Assembly (NCBI GenBank): GCA_949290385.1
Contig: CASERY010000097.1
Span: forward strand, 1 to 60,382
Source: an uncultured bacterium
Lineage (GTDB): Bacteria; Verrucomicrobiota; Lentisphaeria; Victivallales; UBA1829
Direction: 5' to 3'
Length of the DNA stretch: 60,382 bases
Shown: positions 29,425 to 38,052 of the stretch, one piece after another
Numbering within the stretch: the stretch's first letter is position 1
Layout of the letters: the number at the start of each line of letters is the position of its first letter
Notes under the pieces: generated by a model
The model's database searches: none
What the model was told of the DNA's origin: nothing
Seen by the model: only the letters and a program-made list of their open reading frames with translations
Made by a program: the position numbers and the translations under genes

Positions 29425-30636
29425 ATGAAAATTCTTGTTGTCAATGCAGGAAGTTCATCCCTGAAATACACCCTGTTCGATATGCTGGGTGAAGAAAAAA
29501 AAGTCCTCGCCTCCGGCGTCGTTGAGAGAATCGGCAGTGACAAACCGAATATTGTCTTCAAACGCCCGGATGGATTCAAGTCCAACGATCCCCTTCCCCC
29601 GAAAGCAGATCATGCAGACGGGTTGAAAGCAGTCTGTGCCAAACTGACCGATGCTGAAAACGGCGTCATTAAAGACCTCAAGGAAGTCGTTGCCATTGGA
29701 CACCGTGTGCTTCATGGCGGAGAAAAGATTACAAAACCTGTTCAGTGTACTCCGGAGGTCAAGGCAATCATTCGCGAATGCATTCCTCTCGGACCTCTTC
29801 ACAATCCTGCGAACCTTACAGGCATTGAAGCCTGTGAAAAAATTTTCCCGGGTGTTCCGAATGTGGCTGTTTTTGATACGGAATTTCATCAGACAATGCC
29901 TCCGGAAGCCTATCTTTATGCCATTCCCTATGAATATTACACGGACTATGCCATCCGCAAATACGGATTTCACGGGACCAGCCATCGTTTTGTAACGCTG
30001 GCAACGGCTGATTTTCTCGGAAAAAAACGGGATGATGTCAATCTCATTACCTGCCATCTGGGCAATGGATGCTCCATGGCCGCCGTCAAGAACGGCAAAT
30101 GTGTTGACACCTCCATGGGACTGACTCCTCTCGAAGGCCTGATGATGGGAACCCGTTGCGGGGATCTGGATCCGGCTGTAGTTGTTCGGCTGATCCAGCT
30201 GGGTAAAACCCCGGAGGAAGTGGATACGCTGATGAATAAAAAATCCGGCCTCTGCGGTGTCGGTGGAATCGGTTCCGGCGATATGCGCGACATGCAGGCT
30301 GCGGCAGCTCAGGGCAATAAACAGGCGGAACTTGCCATCAAGATGTTCATTCGCCGCATTGTCAAATACATCGGCAGTTATTTTGTACTCCTTGGCGGAG
30401 TCGATGCCCTTGTGTTCACGGGTGGAATCGGAGAGAATTGCGCCAATATCCGCGCATCCATCATGGAAGGCATCCAGGCGCTCAACATTCATCTGGATGA
30501 AGCAAAAAACAGTGAGTTCATTGGAAAGCCAGGAATCATCTCCACGCCTGACAGTGCATTCAAAGCGCTTGTCATGCCCACGAATGAGGAATTGATGATT
30601 GCCCTTTCCACCATGGATGTGCTGGGTCTCAGATAA
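29425..30636 (+). CDS. ackA: Acetate kinase
   Basis: ATG 29425 opens MKILVVNAGSSSLKYTLFD, the N-terminal phosphate motif of acetokinases. Further landmarks are GHRVLHGG, FDTEFHQTMP, YGFHGTSHRFV, CHLGNGCSMAA, GLMMGTRCGDLDP and FTGGIGEN. The 403-residue length is normal. The enzyme converts acetyl phosphate + ADP to acetate + ATP, the substrate-level phosphorylation step of acetate fermentation. Phosphotransacetylase, usually its neighbour, is absent. A strong terminator follows about 145 bases later. No UAG inside; stop TAA. Confidence 0.97.
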   Translation: MKILVVNAGSSSLKYTLFDMLGEEKKVLASGVVERIGSDKPNIVFKRPDGFKSNDPLPPKADHADGLKAVCAKLTDAENGVIKDLKEVVAIGHRVLHGGEKITKPVQCTPEVKAIIRECIPLGPLHNPANLTGIEACEKIFPGVPNVAVFDTEFHQTMPPEAYLYAIPYEYYTDYAIRKYGFHGTSHRFVTLATADFLGKKRDDVNLITCHLGNGCSMAAVKNGKCVDTSMGLTPLEGLMMGTRCGDLDPAVVVRLIQLGKTPEEVDTLMNKKSGLCGVGGIGSGDMRDMQAAAAQGNKQAELAIKMFIRRIVKYIGSYFVLLGGVDALVFTGGIGENCANIRASIMEGIQALNIHLDEAKNSEFIGKPGIISTPDSAFKALVMPTNEELMIALSTMDVLGLR

Positions 30637-30781
30637 TCATTCTGTGGTTCGTTTTGACGAAAACGGAATGGATTCATCATTCAGTTCAGAATACAGTGCC
30701 GTATTATTACAGCGATGAAAATGGTGTTGTGAGAAGCAGCCCCCATTCATAAAATAAGCATGTTTCCGCACTGTCCCACAC

Positions 30782-30817
30782 AAAAGACAGACTGAAAAAA
30801 ATCAGTCTGTCTTTTTT
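30782..30817 (+). terminator. Rho-independent terminator of ackA
   Basis: A 14-bp perfect stem (AAAAGACAGACTGA / TCAGTCTGTCTTTT) with a short A-rich loop and a T-run; strong on the plus strand. Confidence 0.9.
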
Positions 30818-30822
30818 ATTAT

Positions 30823-31317
30823 TCATTATAATAAAAATCTATGGAGAGTTCTGCTTAGAATCAAGATCAGTCTTTCAACGCCATTTTCCCTAATTTTGAG
30901 CTTAAAAATCTTATTTTTCAGGATTATTCTATTTTTTTTGCATTTTAAGCTATTTTTTGATTTGCAATTAAAAAGATAAAGTTATATACTAAAAAAAGCG
31001 GGAAATATTTTTTTGTTGCAGTGTCCTTCCGGAAAATAAAAAAATGTTTTTATGCTTGCAGAGTAGCTTTGGCTTCCGGCAGTCCTTCAATTGCTGAATC
31101 TGAAGCAGAATGAAAATCAAAATTATTCTTCAGTGCCGTTTTAACAGACTCACTGATCGGATAAACGCCACAATGATTTTTACGGATGGTTGCAGCCGTG
31201 TGCCTTTCCCCCTCACTGTCTGGTAAATTCACCTGTGGGAAAAATTGTAGATTTTTTAAGACAAAAACGGGGAGGCTTAATAACGTGTCACAAGACACAA
31301 AAGTAAAAGGACACAGA
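30823..31317. other. AT-rich region upstream of the RRM gene, one weak minus-strand ORF
   Basis: The first part is very AT-rich and probably holds the promoter of the RNA-binding protein gene; I could not fix a convincing -35/-10 pair. On the minus strand a frame ending at TAA 31050 encodes about 60 residues with normal codon usage (for example RKNHCGVYPISES, FDFHSASDSAIEGLPEAK), but the start would be GTG near 31232 without a ribosome site. I do not call it. Confidence 0.3.
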
Positions 31318-31629
31318 ATGAATATCTTTGTCGCGAACATGCCCTATGCAATGACTGAGGACCAACTCAAAACGCTTTTTACCCAGTACGGTGAAGTATC
31401 AAGCGCCCGTGTAATTAAAGATCGTGAAACCGGTCGTGCAAAAGGTTTTGCTTTCGTTGAAATGCCCAATGCCGCCCAGGCAAATACTGCTATTGAAGCT
31501 ATTAATGGAACAGAACAAGGCGGACGTGTTCTCGTTGTCAATGAAGCTCGTCCCCGCGAAGCCCGTCCTCCCCGCCGCGAAGGAGGTTTTCGCCGTGAAG
31601 GCGGATTCCGCCGCAATGAAAACGCCTGA
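31318..31629 (+). CDS. RRM-type RNA-binding protein (cyanobacterial Rbp-like)
   Basis: ATG 31318 follows AAAAGGA. The 103-residue protein is one RNA-recognition motif with RNP2 (NIFVANMP) and RNP1 (KGFAFVEM), plus a short basic Arg/Gly tail with a repeated EGGFRR element. Such small single-RRM proteins are common in cyanobacteria, Lentisphaerota and relatives. They bind single-stranded RNA and are often cold-induced. The long AT-rich leader would be compatible with cold-type leader regulation, but that is inference. Stop TGA, followed by a strong terminator. Confidence 0.93.
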   Translation: MNIFVANMPYAMTEDQLKTLFTQYGEVSSARVIKDRETGRAKGFAFVEMPNAAQANTAIEAINGTEQGGRVLVVNEARPREARPPRREGGFRREGGFRRNENA

Positions 31630-31665
31630 TCTGTTTTAATTATTCATCACTGGATACTCAAGTTA

Positions 31666-31705
31666 AAGGATTCCCGGGAAAAAATCCGGAATCCTTTTTT
31701 TTTCA
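31666..31705 (+). terminator. Rho-independent terminator of the RRM gene
   Basis: AAGGATTCC and GGAATCCTT form a 9-bp stem around 13 bases, followed by a run of T. Confidence 0.85.
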
Positions 31706-31736
31706 TGTCCCAGCCATGCCATGAAAAAAGTTAAAT

Positions 31737-31835
31737 GCGAGAAGGAAAAACCTTTTAAGGAAAGAACCTTTCCTTCTCGCGCTCTTCCTTTTCCAAACCT
31801 TTTTGAATCATCTTTTCCCAGAAGGGAAAAGATAA
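31737..31835. repeat. Dispersed hairpin repeat, locus B copy 1
   Basis: 99 bp: 5' arm GCGAGAAGGAAAAACC, inner TTTTAAGGAAAG, closing arm CCTTTCCTTCTCGC, conserved tail, second hairpin CTTTTCCC / GGGAAAAG. The inner arm reads AAAGAACCTTTCC instead of AAAGGTTCTTTCC, a local inversion-like variant. Confidence 0.9.
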
Positions 31836-31905
31836 GGAATGTCTCTTAAAAAATATCCGAACACGCATACCATGTAATGAACAGCATTGAAGCGAAATAT
31901 TAAAT

Positions 31906-32005
31906 GCAAGAAGGAAAAACCTTTTAAGGAAAGGTTCTTTCCTTCTCGCACTTTTCCTTTTCCAAACCTTTTTGAATCATCTTTTCCCAGAAGGGAAAAG
32001 ATAAG
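31906..32005. repeat. Dispersed hairpin repeat, locus B copy 2
   Basis: 100 bp copy with GCAAGAAGGAAAAACC at the 5' arm and TTTCCTTCTCGC at the 3' arm (one mismatch), then the conserved tail and second hairpin. A 70-base spacer unlike those of loci A and C separates it from copy 1. Confidence 0.9.
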
Positions 32006-32232
32006 ATCTCTTTTTTAAAAATCTCACAACAACCATCGTATGATTCTGTCAATCTTACTGGATAGCCTCAAAAATCTTTGAGAAAAATACTTTTAAATAA
32101 TCCGGCAAAATTCAATTCTCTTGTTTGAAATGAAAAATCACGGAACTACAGTAACTCTTATCTGCAGTAAACAACACCGGCCGATCAGGAATTGATCCAA
32201 TATCCAACAATATACAGGGGGAACAAGGAATT

Positions 32233-33396
32233 ATGAGCCAAAAGACAGAATCAGTATTGCTGAAAAATGGCACACTCTACACAATGGGGCCTGACGGAAT
32301 CATTCATGGAGATATTCTGATAAAAAATCAAAAGATTACAAAAATTGCAGACCATATCCGCGCACCGGCCGGCGCAAAAGTTATTGATGCCACCGACTGC
32401 AATGTCCTTCCCGGATTCATTGAAGCCCACAGTCATCTGGGATTAGCCGGCTATGGCATTGGTTATGAGGGAGAAGATTACAATGAGTTCAATGATGCAG
32501 TCACTCCTCAGCTCCGTTCCATAGACGCTTTCAATCCATTTGATCAGACAATTCGACTGGCCGTTCGGAGTGGTATCACAACGGTTCATTCAGGTCCCGG
32601 CAGTGCGAATGTTATCGGTGGCACCTTTGCCGTTTACAAATTAAAAGGCAAAACCGTGGAAGAAATGGTTATTAAGACTCCGTCAGCCATGAAGTGTGCT
32701 TTTGGTGAAAATCCGAAATACTGTTATCGTGACAAACGCATTAGAACTCGTATGACCACTGCAGCCTGTCTGCGTGAACTCCTTTTTAAAACAAAGGAAT
32801 ATGCAGAAAAGAAGAAAGCTGCAGAAACAGATCCGGCTAAAACACCGGCCTTTGATTTCAAACTGGAGTCAATGCTGCCTGTTCTCAGGAAAGAAATTCC
32901 CTTGAAAGCACATGCTCATCAGGCGAATGATATTGTTACGGCGATCCGTATTGCCAAAGAATTTGATCTTGACATGACACTGGATCATTGTACGGAAGGC
33001 CATCTCATTGCGGAGGCTGTAAAGGCATCCGGATTTCCAGTCATTATCGGCCCCACAATGATGCACGCCTCCAAATTCGAGCTGCAGAACAAATCCTGGA
33101 CTACGCCCGCCATACTTTCACGGGCAGGATGTCTGATTGCAATTACCACGGATTCGCCTTTTGTTCCCCAGCAGTATCTTCCTTTCTGTGCCGGAATGGC
33201 CGTTCAGGCTGGTCTGGATTATTATGAAGCCCTGAAGGCCATTACGATTAATCCGGCCGTAATTCTTGGACTTTCCAACCGTATCGGATCCCTGGAAGAA
33301 GGTAAAGATGCTGACATTGTTGTATGCAAAGGGGATCCTCTTTCCAATACTTCTCAAATTCGTCACGTTCTGATTAATGGAACCCCTATGGAATAA
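32233..33396 (+). CDS. Metal-dependent amidohydrolase (imidazolonepropionase-like)
   Basis: ATG 32233 follows GGGGGAACAAGG. The 387 residues follow the amidohydrolase superfamily: N-terminal beta sandwich (LLKNGTLYTM), metal motif GFIEAHSHLG (HxH), a metal-ligand region KAHAHQANDI, the later histidine in LDHCTEGH, the catalytic Asp in ITTDSP, and the C-terminal IGSLEEGKDADIVVCKGDP. It hydrolyses a C-N bond in a small molecule, peptide or cyclic amide; the substrate cannot be deduced. Family members of this subgroup often lack a signal peptide, as here. Stop TAA, terminator follows. Confidence 0.9.
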   Translation: MSQKTESVLLKNGTLYTMGPDGIIHGDILIKNQKITKIADHIRAPAGAKVIDATDCNVLPGFIEAHSHLGLAGYGIGYEGEDYNEFNDAVTPQLRSIDAFNPFDQTIRLAVRSGITTVHSGPGSANVIGGTFAVYKLKGKTVEEMVIKTPSAMKCAFGENPKYCYRDKRIRTRMTTAACLRELLFKTKEYAEKKKAAETDPAKTPAFDFKLESMLPVLRKEIPLKAHAHQANDIVTAIRIAKEFDLDMTLDHCTEGHLIAEAVKASGFPVIIGPTMMHASKFELQNKSWTTPAILSRAGCLIAITTDSPFVPQQYLPFCAGMAVQAGLDYYEALKAITINPAVILGLSNRIGSLEEGKDADIVVCKGDPLSNTSQIRHVLINGTPME

Positions 33397-33423
33397 TCCC
33401 CACAAAAGATATCCTGATCATAC

Positions 33424-33476
33424 AAAAAAATTCCGTACGACAAAGAAAAATTTCCTTTCTCGTGCGGAATTTTTTA
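33424..33476 (+). terminator. Rho-independent terminator of the amidohydrolase gene
   Basis: AAAATTCCGTACGA and TCGTGCGGAATTTT form a 14-bp stem with one G-T pair around 19 bases, followed by T residues. The A-run at the left also makes it a possible terminator for the opposite strand. Confidence 0.8.
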
Positions 33477-33537
33477 TAAAACTGTTTTTAAAAAGCAGCA
33501 GAAACCCGGGAAATCCTTTTAGACAATCTTTTATCCT

Positions 33538-34377
33538 TTACTTAACAAGTTGGCTGCTTCCCTTTCCTTCATAATCATCTGCCTCCTTGGACACATCAGG
33601 GATTAGATAACTATCCTGTTCCAGTGGATCTGGGCCGAATTCGTTTATCCCGGTCTGTCCCTTGATACAACCAAATACCAAGAAAAGGATATTGAGAGCT
33701 GCACCTAAACAATACACAATCCACATACTGCATATGGCAAATAAAGCAACTTCTGGAGAATATACAAACCACAGATACTCCACCTACACTTCTTTCAGTG
33801 AAGGTGTGAAATAATAGATATCGTATGTTTTTGTAAAAAACGAATCAATACAAAGCCCCAGAACTCTTGAAATGATCATTAAAGTTCCTAAGATTTTTCC
33901 TTTATGACCCAAATCATGAATTCGTCTCATACATAAGCTAAAAAAAATAACATAGTATATGATATCGTCTAATTGTAATACCCAAAAGCCGCTCCATCCA
34001 AACCCGAGATCAATATAGTATGTGGCTAAGAGACTAGTATAACCCTGTACAAATAATATAAAAATTGTTAGAAAAAGCATAGTTCCCCAGAATTCTCTTC
34101 TGGATGCACGTCCGCTGCAGTCTACAAATTTCTTTGTAACAGACCGTACAAAATACTGCCAGAGAGAAGGTCTTCTTTTTTTATTTTTAACGGAGCTCTT
34201 CTCCTGTGAAGGAGTATTTTGTAGGGATATATCCGGATTCTATTCATTTTCAGAAGATTTCCACTGTGCACCACATTTCGGACATATTTCTGCCGCAGAC
34301 TCTCTGTCAATCGATTCCTCTTCCACTGCGATATTATTGCCGCAAACAGGAAACACTTTTCCGATTTTACTCATCAT
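33538..34377 (-). CDS. Zinc-ribbon/DUF805-type membrane protein, two UAG codons
   Basis: ATG 34377 (or 34374) follows GAGGGAG. The N-terminus is a ribbon-like module with VCG and CPKCG; its first knuckle reads FPVC, so only three cysteines are present. TAG at residue 46 (34240-34242) joins it to a linker and a DUF805 domain: the family signature 'FVRSVTKKFVDCSGRASRREFWGTML', membrane helices, then RRIHDLGHKGK. TAG at residue 198 (33784-33786) joins LKEV to VEYLWFVYSPE and a last helix, ending TAA 33538. Total 279 residues. DUF805 proteins (E. coli YhaH) are small inner-membrane proteins of unclear role. The gene is AT-richer than its neighbours. Confidence 0.8.
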
Positions 34378-34693
34378 CGTCTCCCTCATTTTCAATTCAG
34401 AAATCCTGATGTTATATGGCATTACTGCAAATTCAGTCGATTTAGAAATAAGTATTCCATATCCAAATTCTCTATAAAGATTATAGAAGAGGTCATTTTT
34501 TTTCAAATATATTTTATTCTTTTTTTTACAAATACCTAATTTTTATAAGTATTCAAATCTTACATCAATCTTTGCATTTCTTTAGAAATCAGCTAATTAT
34601 GCATTAAAATATTTTATATAGAAGTACTTTAGATACAAAAAATCACCGTATCTGCAAAAATATTTCCATCAAAAAAACTAAAAGTCGATAAAT
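34378..34693. other. AT-rich intergenic region, no gene seen
   Basis: About 315 strongly AT-rich bases. A short imperfect hairpin (AGATAC / GTATCT) near 34630-34655 lacks a T-run. Probably holds the promoter of the DUF805 gene. Confidence 0.5.
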
Positions 34694-35233
34694 TTATGTT
34701 CCCGATGGAGCTGTCTCTGCTCTTTTACTGTAACAGTAGCGCAATTCTGTCTGAGGAGTTCCAATAATAACTTCCTTTACTGTTCCATCCTGTCGGAATG
34801 AATTCTTTTCATAAAATATTCTTGCACGGATATTGCTCTCCAGAACCCACAAGTAAATCGGCATCCTCATACGCTGAAGAAGATGATGAACACCGCAATG
34901 AAGCAAGGCTGTGCCCATTCCACAGCTCCAGTATTCAGGCGCCACATATAATCCCCCTATTTCTCCAGCGGAACTGTGCTCTTCATCCCGGTAAGAACAT
35001 ATTCCGACAAAACCTGTTATTATGCCGCCCTGTTCAGAGACATAATGGATGAAATCTGAACGGCGCAATAATTCATTCCATTGCTGACGCCGCCGAATAC
35101 CGGCCGCATGAATCGCGGAATCCGGAAGCAGTCCACAATAGGCTCTCTCCCAGGAACGAATATGAACACCTGCAAGCTGTTCAGCATCTTCCGGAACAGC
35201 TTGCCGTATCAAAAAAATCTTTTTTTCTTTCAT
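34694..35233 (-). CDS. GNAT-family N-acetyltransferase
   Basis: ATG 35233 overlaps the TGA of the cytidine deaminase gene (ATGA), so it is translationally coupled. The 179 residues show the GNAT pattern: an N-terminal strand-helix (IFLIRQAVPEDAEQLAGVHIRSW), the central strands GFVGICSYRDE and EIGGLYVAPEYWSCGMGTALL with the acetyl-CoA loop, and the C-terminal YLWVLESNIRARIFYEKNSF. The acceptor is unknown: amine, antibiotic or protein. The AlaXY-type 'R-x-A-x-x-x-D' start resembles antibiotic or polyamine acetyltransferases. Stop TAA. Confidence 0.9.
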   Translation of the reverse strand: MKEKKIFLIRQAVPEDAEQLAGVHIRSWERAYCGLLPDSAIHAAGIRRRQQWNELLRRSDFIHYVSEQGGIITGFVGICSYRDEEHSSAGEIGGLYVAPEYWSCGMGTALLHCGVHHLLQRMRMPIYLWVLESNIRARIFYEKNSFRQDGTVKEVIIGTPQTELRYCYSKRAETAPSGT

Positions 35234-35628
35234 CCTTTTTTCCATCCCCACCATTCCGGCAGCAAATCCCGGAGACGCACAATATGTTCTTCCCCCAGCA
35301 TCACTTCAAGCTCAGCATTCTTCTGCGGATCAAGCTCCATCAGGAATTCACGACAGGCTCCGCAGGGCGGCAGAAATATGCCATCCTTGTTTATGCAAAG
35401 CATTTTCAGGACAGAATGTTCTCCATGGGTCAGCATACAGGCCACAGCATTGCGCTCTGCACACATACCCAGAGAACAGGCTGAATCAATACAAACTCCA
35501 GTATAAATATGTTTCCGATCTGTCAGAATCGCGGCTGCAACGCTCCCAGTTTCAACCCATTCCGAGATCCGGCGCACTTTCAGCACAGCCTTTGCAGAAT
35601 CAAGCAGCTTTTTCCAGTCTGAATCCAT
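35230..35628 (-). CDS. cdd: Cytidine deaminase-family protein
   Basis: The 132-residue protein contains both zinc motifs of the family: CAERNAV (catalytic Glu and first Cys) and PPCGACRE. GGGGGTGC precedes the ATG at 35628. The size fits tetrameric cytidine deaminases, which hydrolyse cytidine or deoxycytidine to uridine; blasticidin-S deaminases have the same fold, so substrate is not certain. It is the first gene of a coupled pair with a GNAT acetyltransferase. That pairing would suit detoxification of a nucleoside antibiotic as well as nucleoside salvage. Stop TGA. Confidence 0.88.
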   Translation of the reverse strand: MDSDWKKLLDSAKAVLKVRRISEWVETGSVAAAILTDRKHIYTGVCIDSACSLGMCAERNAVACMLTHGEHSVLKMLCINKDGIFLPPCGACREFLMELDPQKNAELEVMLGEEHIVRLRDLLPEWWGWKKG

Positions 35629-35790
35629 AATGCACCCCCATTTGTGTCATCGCTAAGATAAAAAACAAAAGCAGAATCCACAGTCCTTTCTGAAATAATA
35701 CAGCTTATTGCAGAAGGAAAGAAACAAGCCAGAAAAGGAATTTAAACAGACAGTCGAAAGCAATCTCAATTCACGACAGAAAAAGAAAGA

Positions 35791-35875
35791 TGGTGCCAGA
35801 GGCGGGACTCGAACCCGCACGCTTTAAGGGCGGTTGATTTTGAGTCAACTGCGTATGCCATTTCGCCACTCTGGC
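35791..35875 (-). tRNA. tRNA-Leu (anticodon CAA)
   Basis: An 85-base tRNA with a 7-bp acceptor stem (GCCAGAG...CTCTGGC), encoded CCA, T-loop TTCGAGT and an extended variable arm as in leucine tRNAs. The anticodon loop CTCAAAA gives CAA, which reads UUG. It cannot read UAG by standard pairing. Confidence 0.95.
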
Positions 35876-36004
35876 AGTTCTGAACCTGCTCCAGCAGGCA
35901 CAACATTGATACTTTACTTGAGTTTAAGTCGTTTTCAAGTTGGTTCCGGATAAAAAAGCAAAAAATATCCTGCCCTCTCATTTCCCTCTTTCCATTGCAG
36001 AGGA

Positions 36005-36050
36005 CAAAAAAAGACTCCTCATCCGTATGAACCCATACAGTGGGAGTCTT
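36005..36050 (-). terminator. Rho-independent terminator of proS
   Basis: On the minus strand AAGACTCC and GGAGTCTT form an 8-bp stem around 25 bases, followed by TTTTTTT. It lies between the proS stop and tRNA-Leu. Confidence 0.8.
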
Positions 36051-36115
36051 CCATAAATCATGTAATCCAGGAGCTTCTTCTCCATAAGCGTCAGGAGCAT
36101 CTCCTGCAAAATCCA

Positions 36116-37849
36116 TCAGCAATACTTTGCCAGCTCGTCTTTGACCTTCTGTGCCATCACAGATGCCAGATTTTCCAATGGCAGAATCTGGAAATCCTTT
36201 TCTCCGCGGATCTTGAACTCCACCCCGCCGGCAGCCAGAGACTTCGGTGTAACCGTCAGTCTGAATGGAATCCCGATCAGATCCGCATCCTTGAACATGG
36301 AGCCGGCTTTTTCTCCCCGGTCATCATACAATACTTCAATGCCCTGTTTTTCCAGCTCCCGGCAGAGTTCCTCCGCCGCTTCAGAAACCCCTTCCTTCTC
36401 CGGATTCAAGGCACAGACTTCAATCTGATACGGTGCAATGGACATCGGCCAGATGGGACCATATTCATCATGGGAATCCTCTACAACAGAAGCCATGGTC
36501 CGTCCGATGCCGATTCCATAACAGCCCATAATCATATACTGGCTATTTCCATCCTTGTCCAGATAGGAAAGCCCCATGGGTTTCGAATACTTGGTTCCAA
36601 GCTGGAAGATATTGCCGACCTCAATGCCATGTCTGAACAACAGCGGTTCCCCTGTAACCGGGCATGGATCCCCTTCCCGTACACAGGCAATATCCGCCAC
36701 AATAGCGCCATCCAGATCACGACCATAATTGAAGTTCCTGTAATGGTAGCCTTCTTCATTCGCACCGACAACCAGATTGGAGGTGCCGGCCACGGACTTG
36801 TCAATAACAATCGTAACTTTTTTCGGATCCAGTCCCAAAGGCGAAGCAAATCCGGGAACACAGCCGACTTCACGAATCTGCTCATCATTCGCGAAGGAAA
36901 GTTCGGATAGATGCAGCAGATTGCAGAGTTTCGATTCATTGACTTCAAAATCACCGCGAATCATGGCAAAAATCAATTTCCCTTGCGGATCACTGTAAAA
37001 AACCGCTTTGCCAGTCTGATCGGCAGTCACCTTGAGCATTCCCGCCACATCCTCAATGGTCTTCATATGAGGTGTTGCCACTTTCTCAAGAGGAAGCTCT
37101 TCGCCGGACTTTTCAAATTTCAAGCCGGATACTGCAACCTCACGATTTGCCTTGTAGCTTTTACCATCCGGGGAAAGGAAAATACTGTCTTCTCCGCAAT
37201 CCGCCAGGAGCATAAATTCATGTGAAATGCTTCCGCCCATCATGCCGGAATTCGACAGGATCGAAACCACATGCTTCATCCCCACCCTGCGATAGATTTT
37301 TTCATAGGCAGCATGTGCCTTTTTATAATATTCATCCAGGGATTCCTGTGAAGCATGAAAACTGTAAGCATCTTTCATGGTAAATTCACGCACGCGGATC
37401 AATCCGGCACGAGGTCTGGCTTCATCCCGGTATTTTGTCTGAATCTGATACACCATGAACGGAAGCTGCTTGTAGCTGTTCACCTCGCTACGGACAAGCT
37501 GGACAACAGCCTCTTCATGGGTCATTCCCAATACCATAAGCTTGTCATTTCTGTCCTTGAAGCGGAGCAGCTCCTGCCCCACGGAACTGAGTCTGCCGGA
37601 CTCCTGCCACAAGTCTGCAGGCAGAACCACCGGCATCAGCACTTCCTGTCCGTCGATGGCATTCATTTCCTCGCGGATGATCTTTTCAATTTTTGCAACA
37701 ATGCGCTTGGCTATCGGCAGCAGAGAATAAATGCCCGCAGATACCGGACGGATATATCCGCCTCGAACCAGAAATTTATGACTTACAGTCTTCGCGTCCT
37801 TGGGATCCTCTCTCAGACGGCGACCAACCATTTGCGACATTCTCATCAT
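36116..37849 (-). CDS. proS: Proline-tRNA ligase (bacterial type)
   Basis: I place the start at the double ATG 37849/37846 (MMRMSQMVGRRL), where the family's N-terminus begins; upstream codons are not family-like. The ~577 residues contain class II motif 1 (GIYSLLPIAKRI), motif 2 (TKYRDEARPRAGLIRVREFTM, positions vary), the inserted editing domain (about residues 225-400, ANEEGYHYRNFNYGRD) and motif 3 (GCYGIGIGRTM), then an anticodon-binding domain. It charges tRNA-Pro with proline. It has no UAG and ends in TGA. No T-box leader seen. Confidence 0.96.
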   Translation of the reverse strand: MMRMSQMVGRRLREDPKDAKTVSHKFLVRGGYIRPVSAGIYSLLPIAKRIVAKIEKIIREEMNAIDGQEVLMPVVLPADLWQESGRLSSVGQELLRFKDRNDKLMVLGMTHEEAVVQLVRSEVNSYKQLPFMVYQIQTKYRDEARPRAGLIRVREFTMKDAYSFHASQESLDEYYKKAHAAYEKIYRRVGMKHVVSILSNSGMMGGSISHEFMLLADCGEDSIFLSPDGKSYKANREVAVSGLKFEKSGEELPLEKVATPHMKTIEDVAGMLKVTADQTGKAVFYSDPQGKLIFAMIRGDFEVNESKLCNLLHLSELSFANDEQIREVGCVPGFASPLGLDPKKVTIVIDKSVAGTSNLVVGANEEGYHYRNFNYGRDLDGAIVADIACVREGDPCPVTGEPLLFRHGIEVGNIFQLGTKYSKPMGLSYLDKDGNSQYMIMGCYGIGIGRTMASVVEDSHDEYGPIWPMSIAPYQIEVCALNPEKEGVSEAAEELCRELEKQGIEVLYDDRGEKAGSMFKDADLIGIPFRLTVTPKSLAAGGVEFKIRGEKDFQILPLENLASVMAQKVKDELAKYC

Positions 37850-38052
37850 CTCAGTGGAAATCCTTTTTTCAAAATTCGGAATAAACGTCTTTAATATGCC
37901 CTGAAATTGATTTTTTTCAAGTTCTTCTGTCAAAACCGGATAAAAAAAGCATGTCCTCCGGGCTGTTCCCGGCAGACATGCTTTCATTCAGTCATTCCGG
38001 ATTCCTTTTCCAGGGGACTCTTGCATTCGCCCCGGATCAGGCGTTCCGTTTC

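Noticed and set aside
31050..31340. Minus-strand ORF upstream of the RRM gene
   Set aside because: It overlaps the RRM gene start antisense and lacks a ribosome site; only its last ~60 codons look gene-like.
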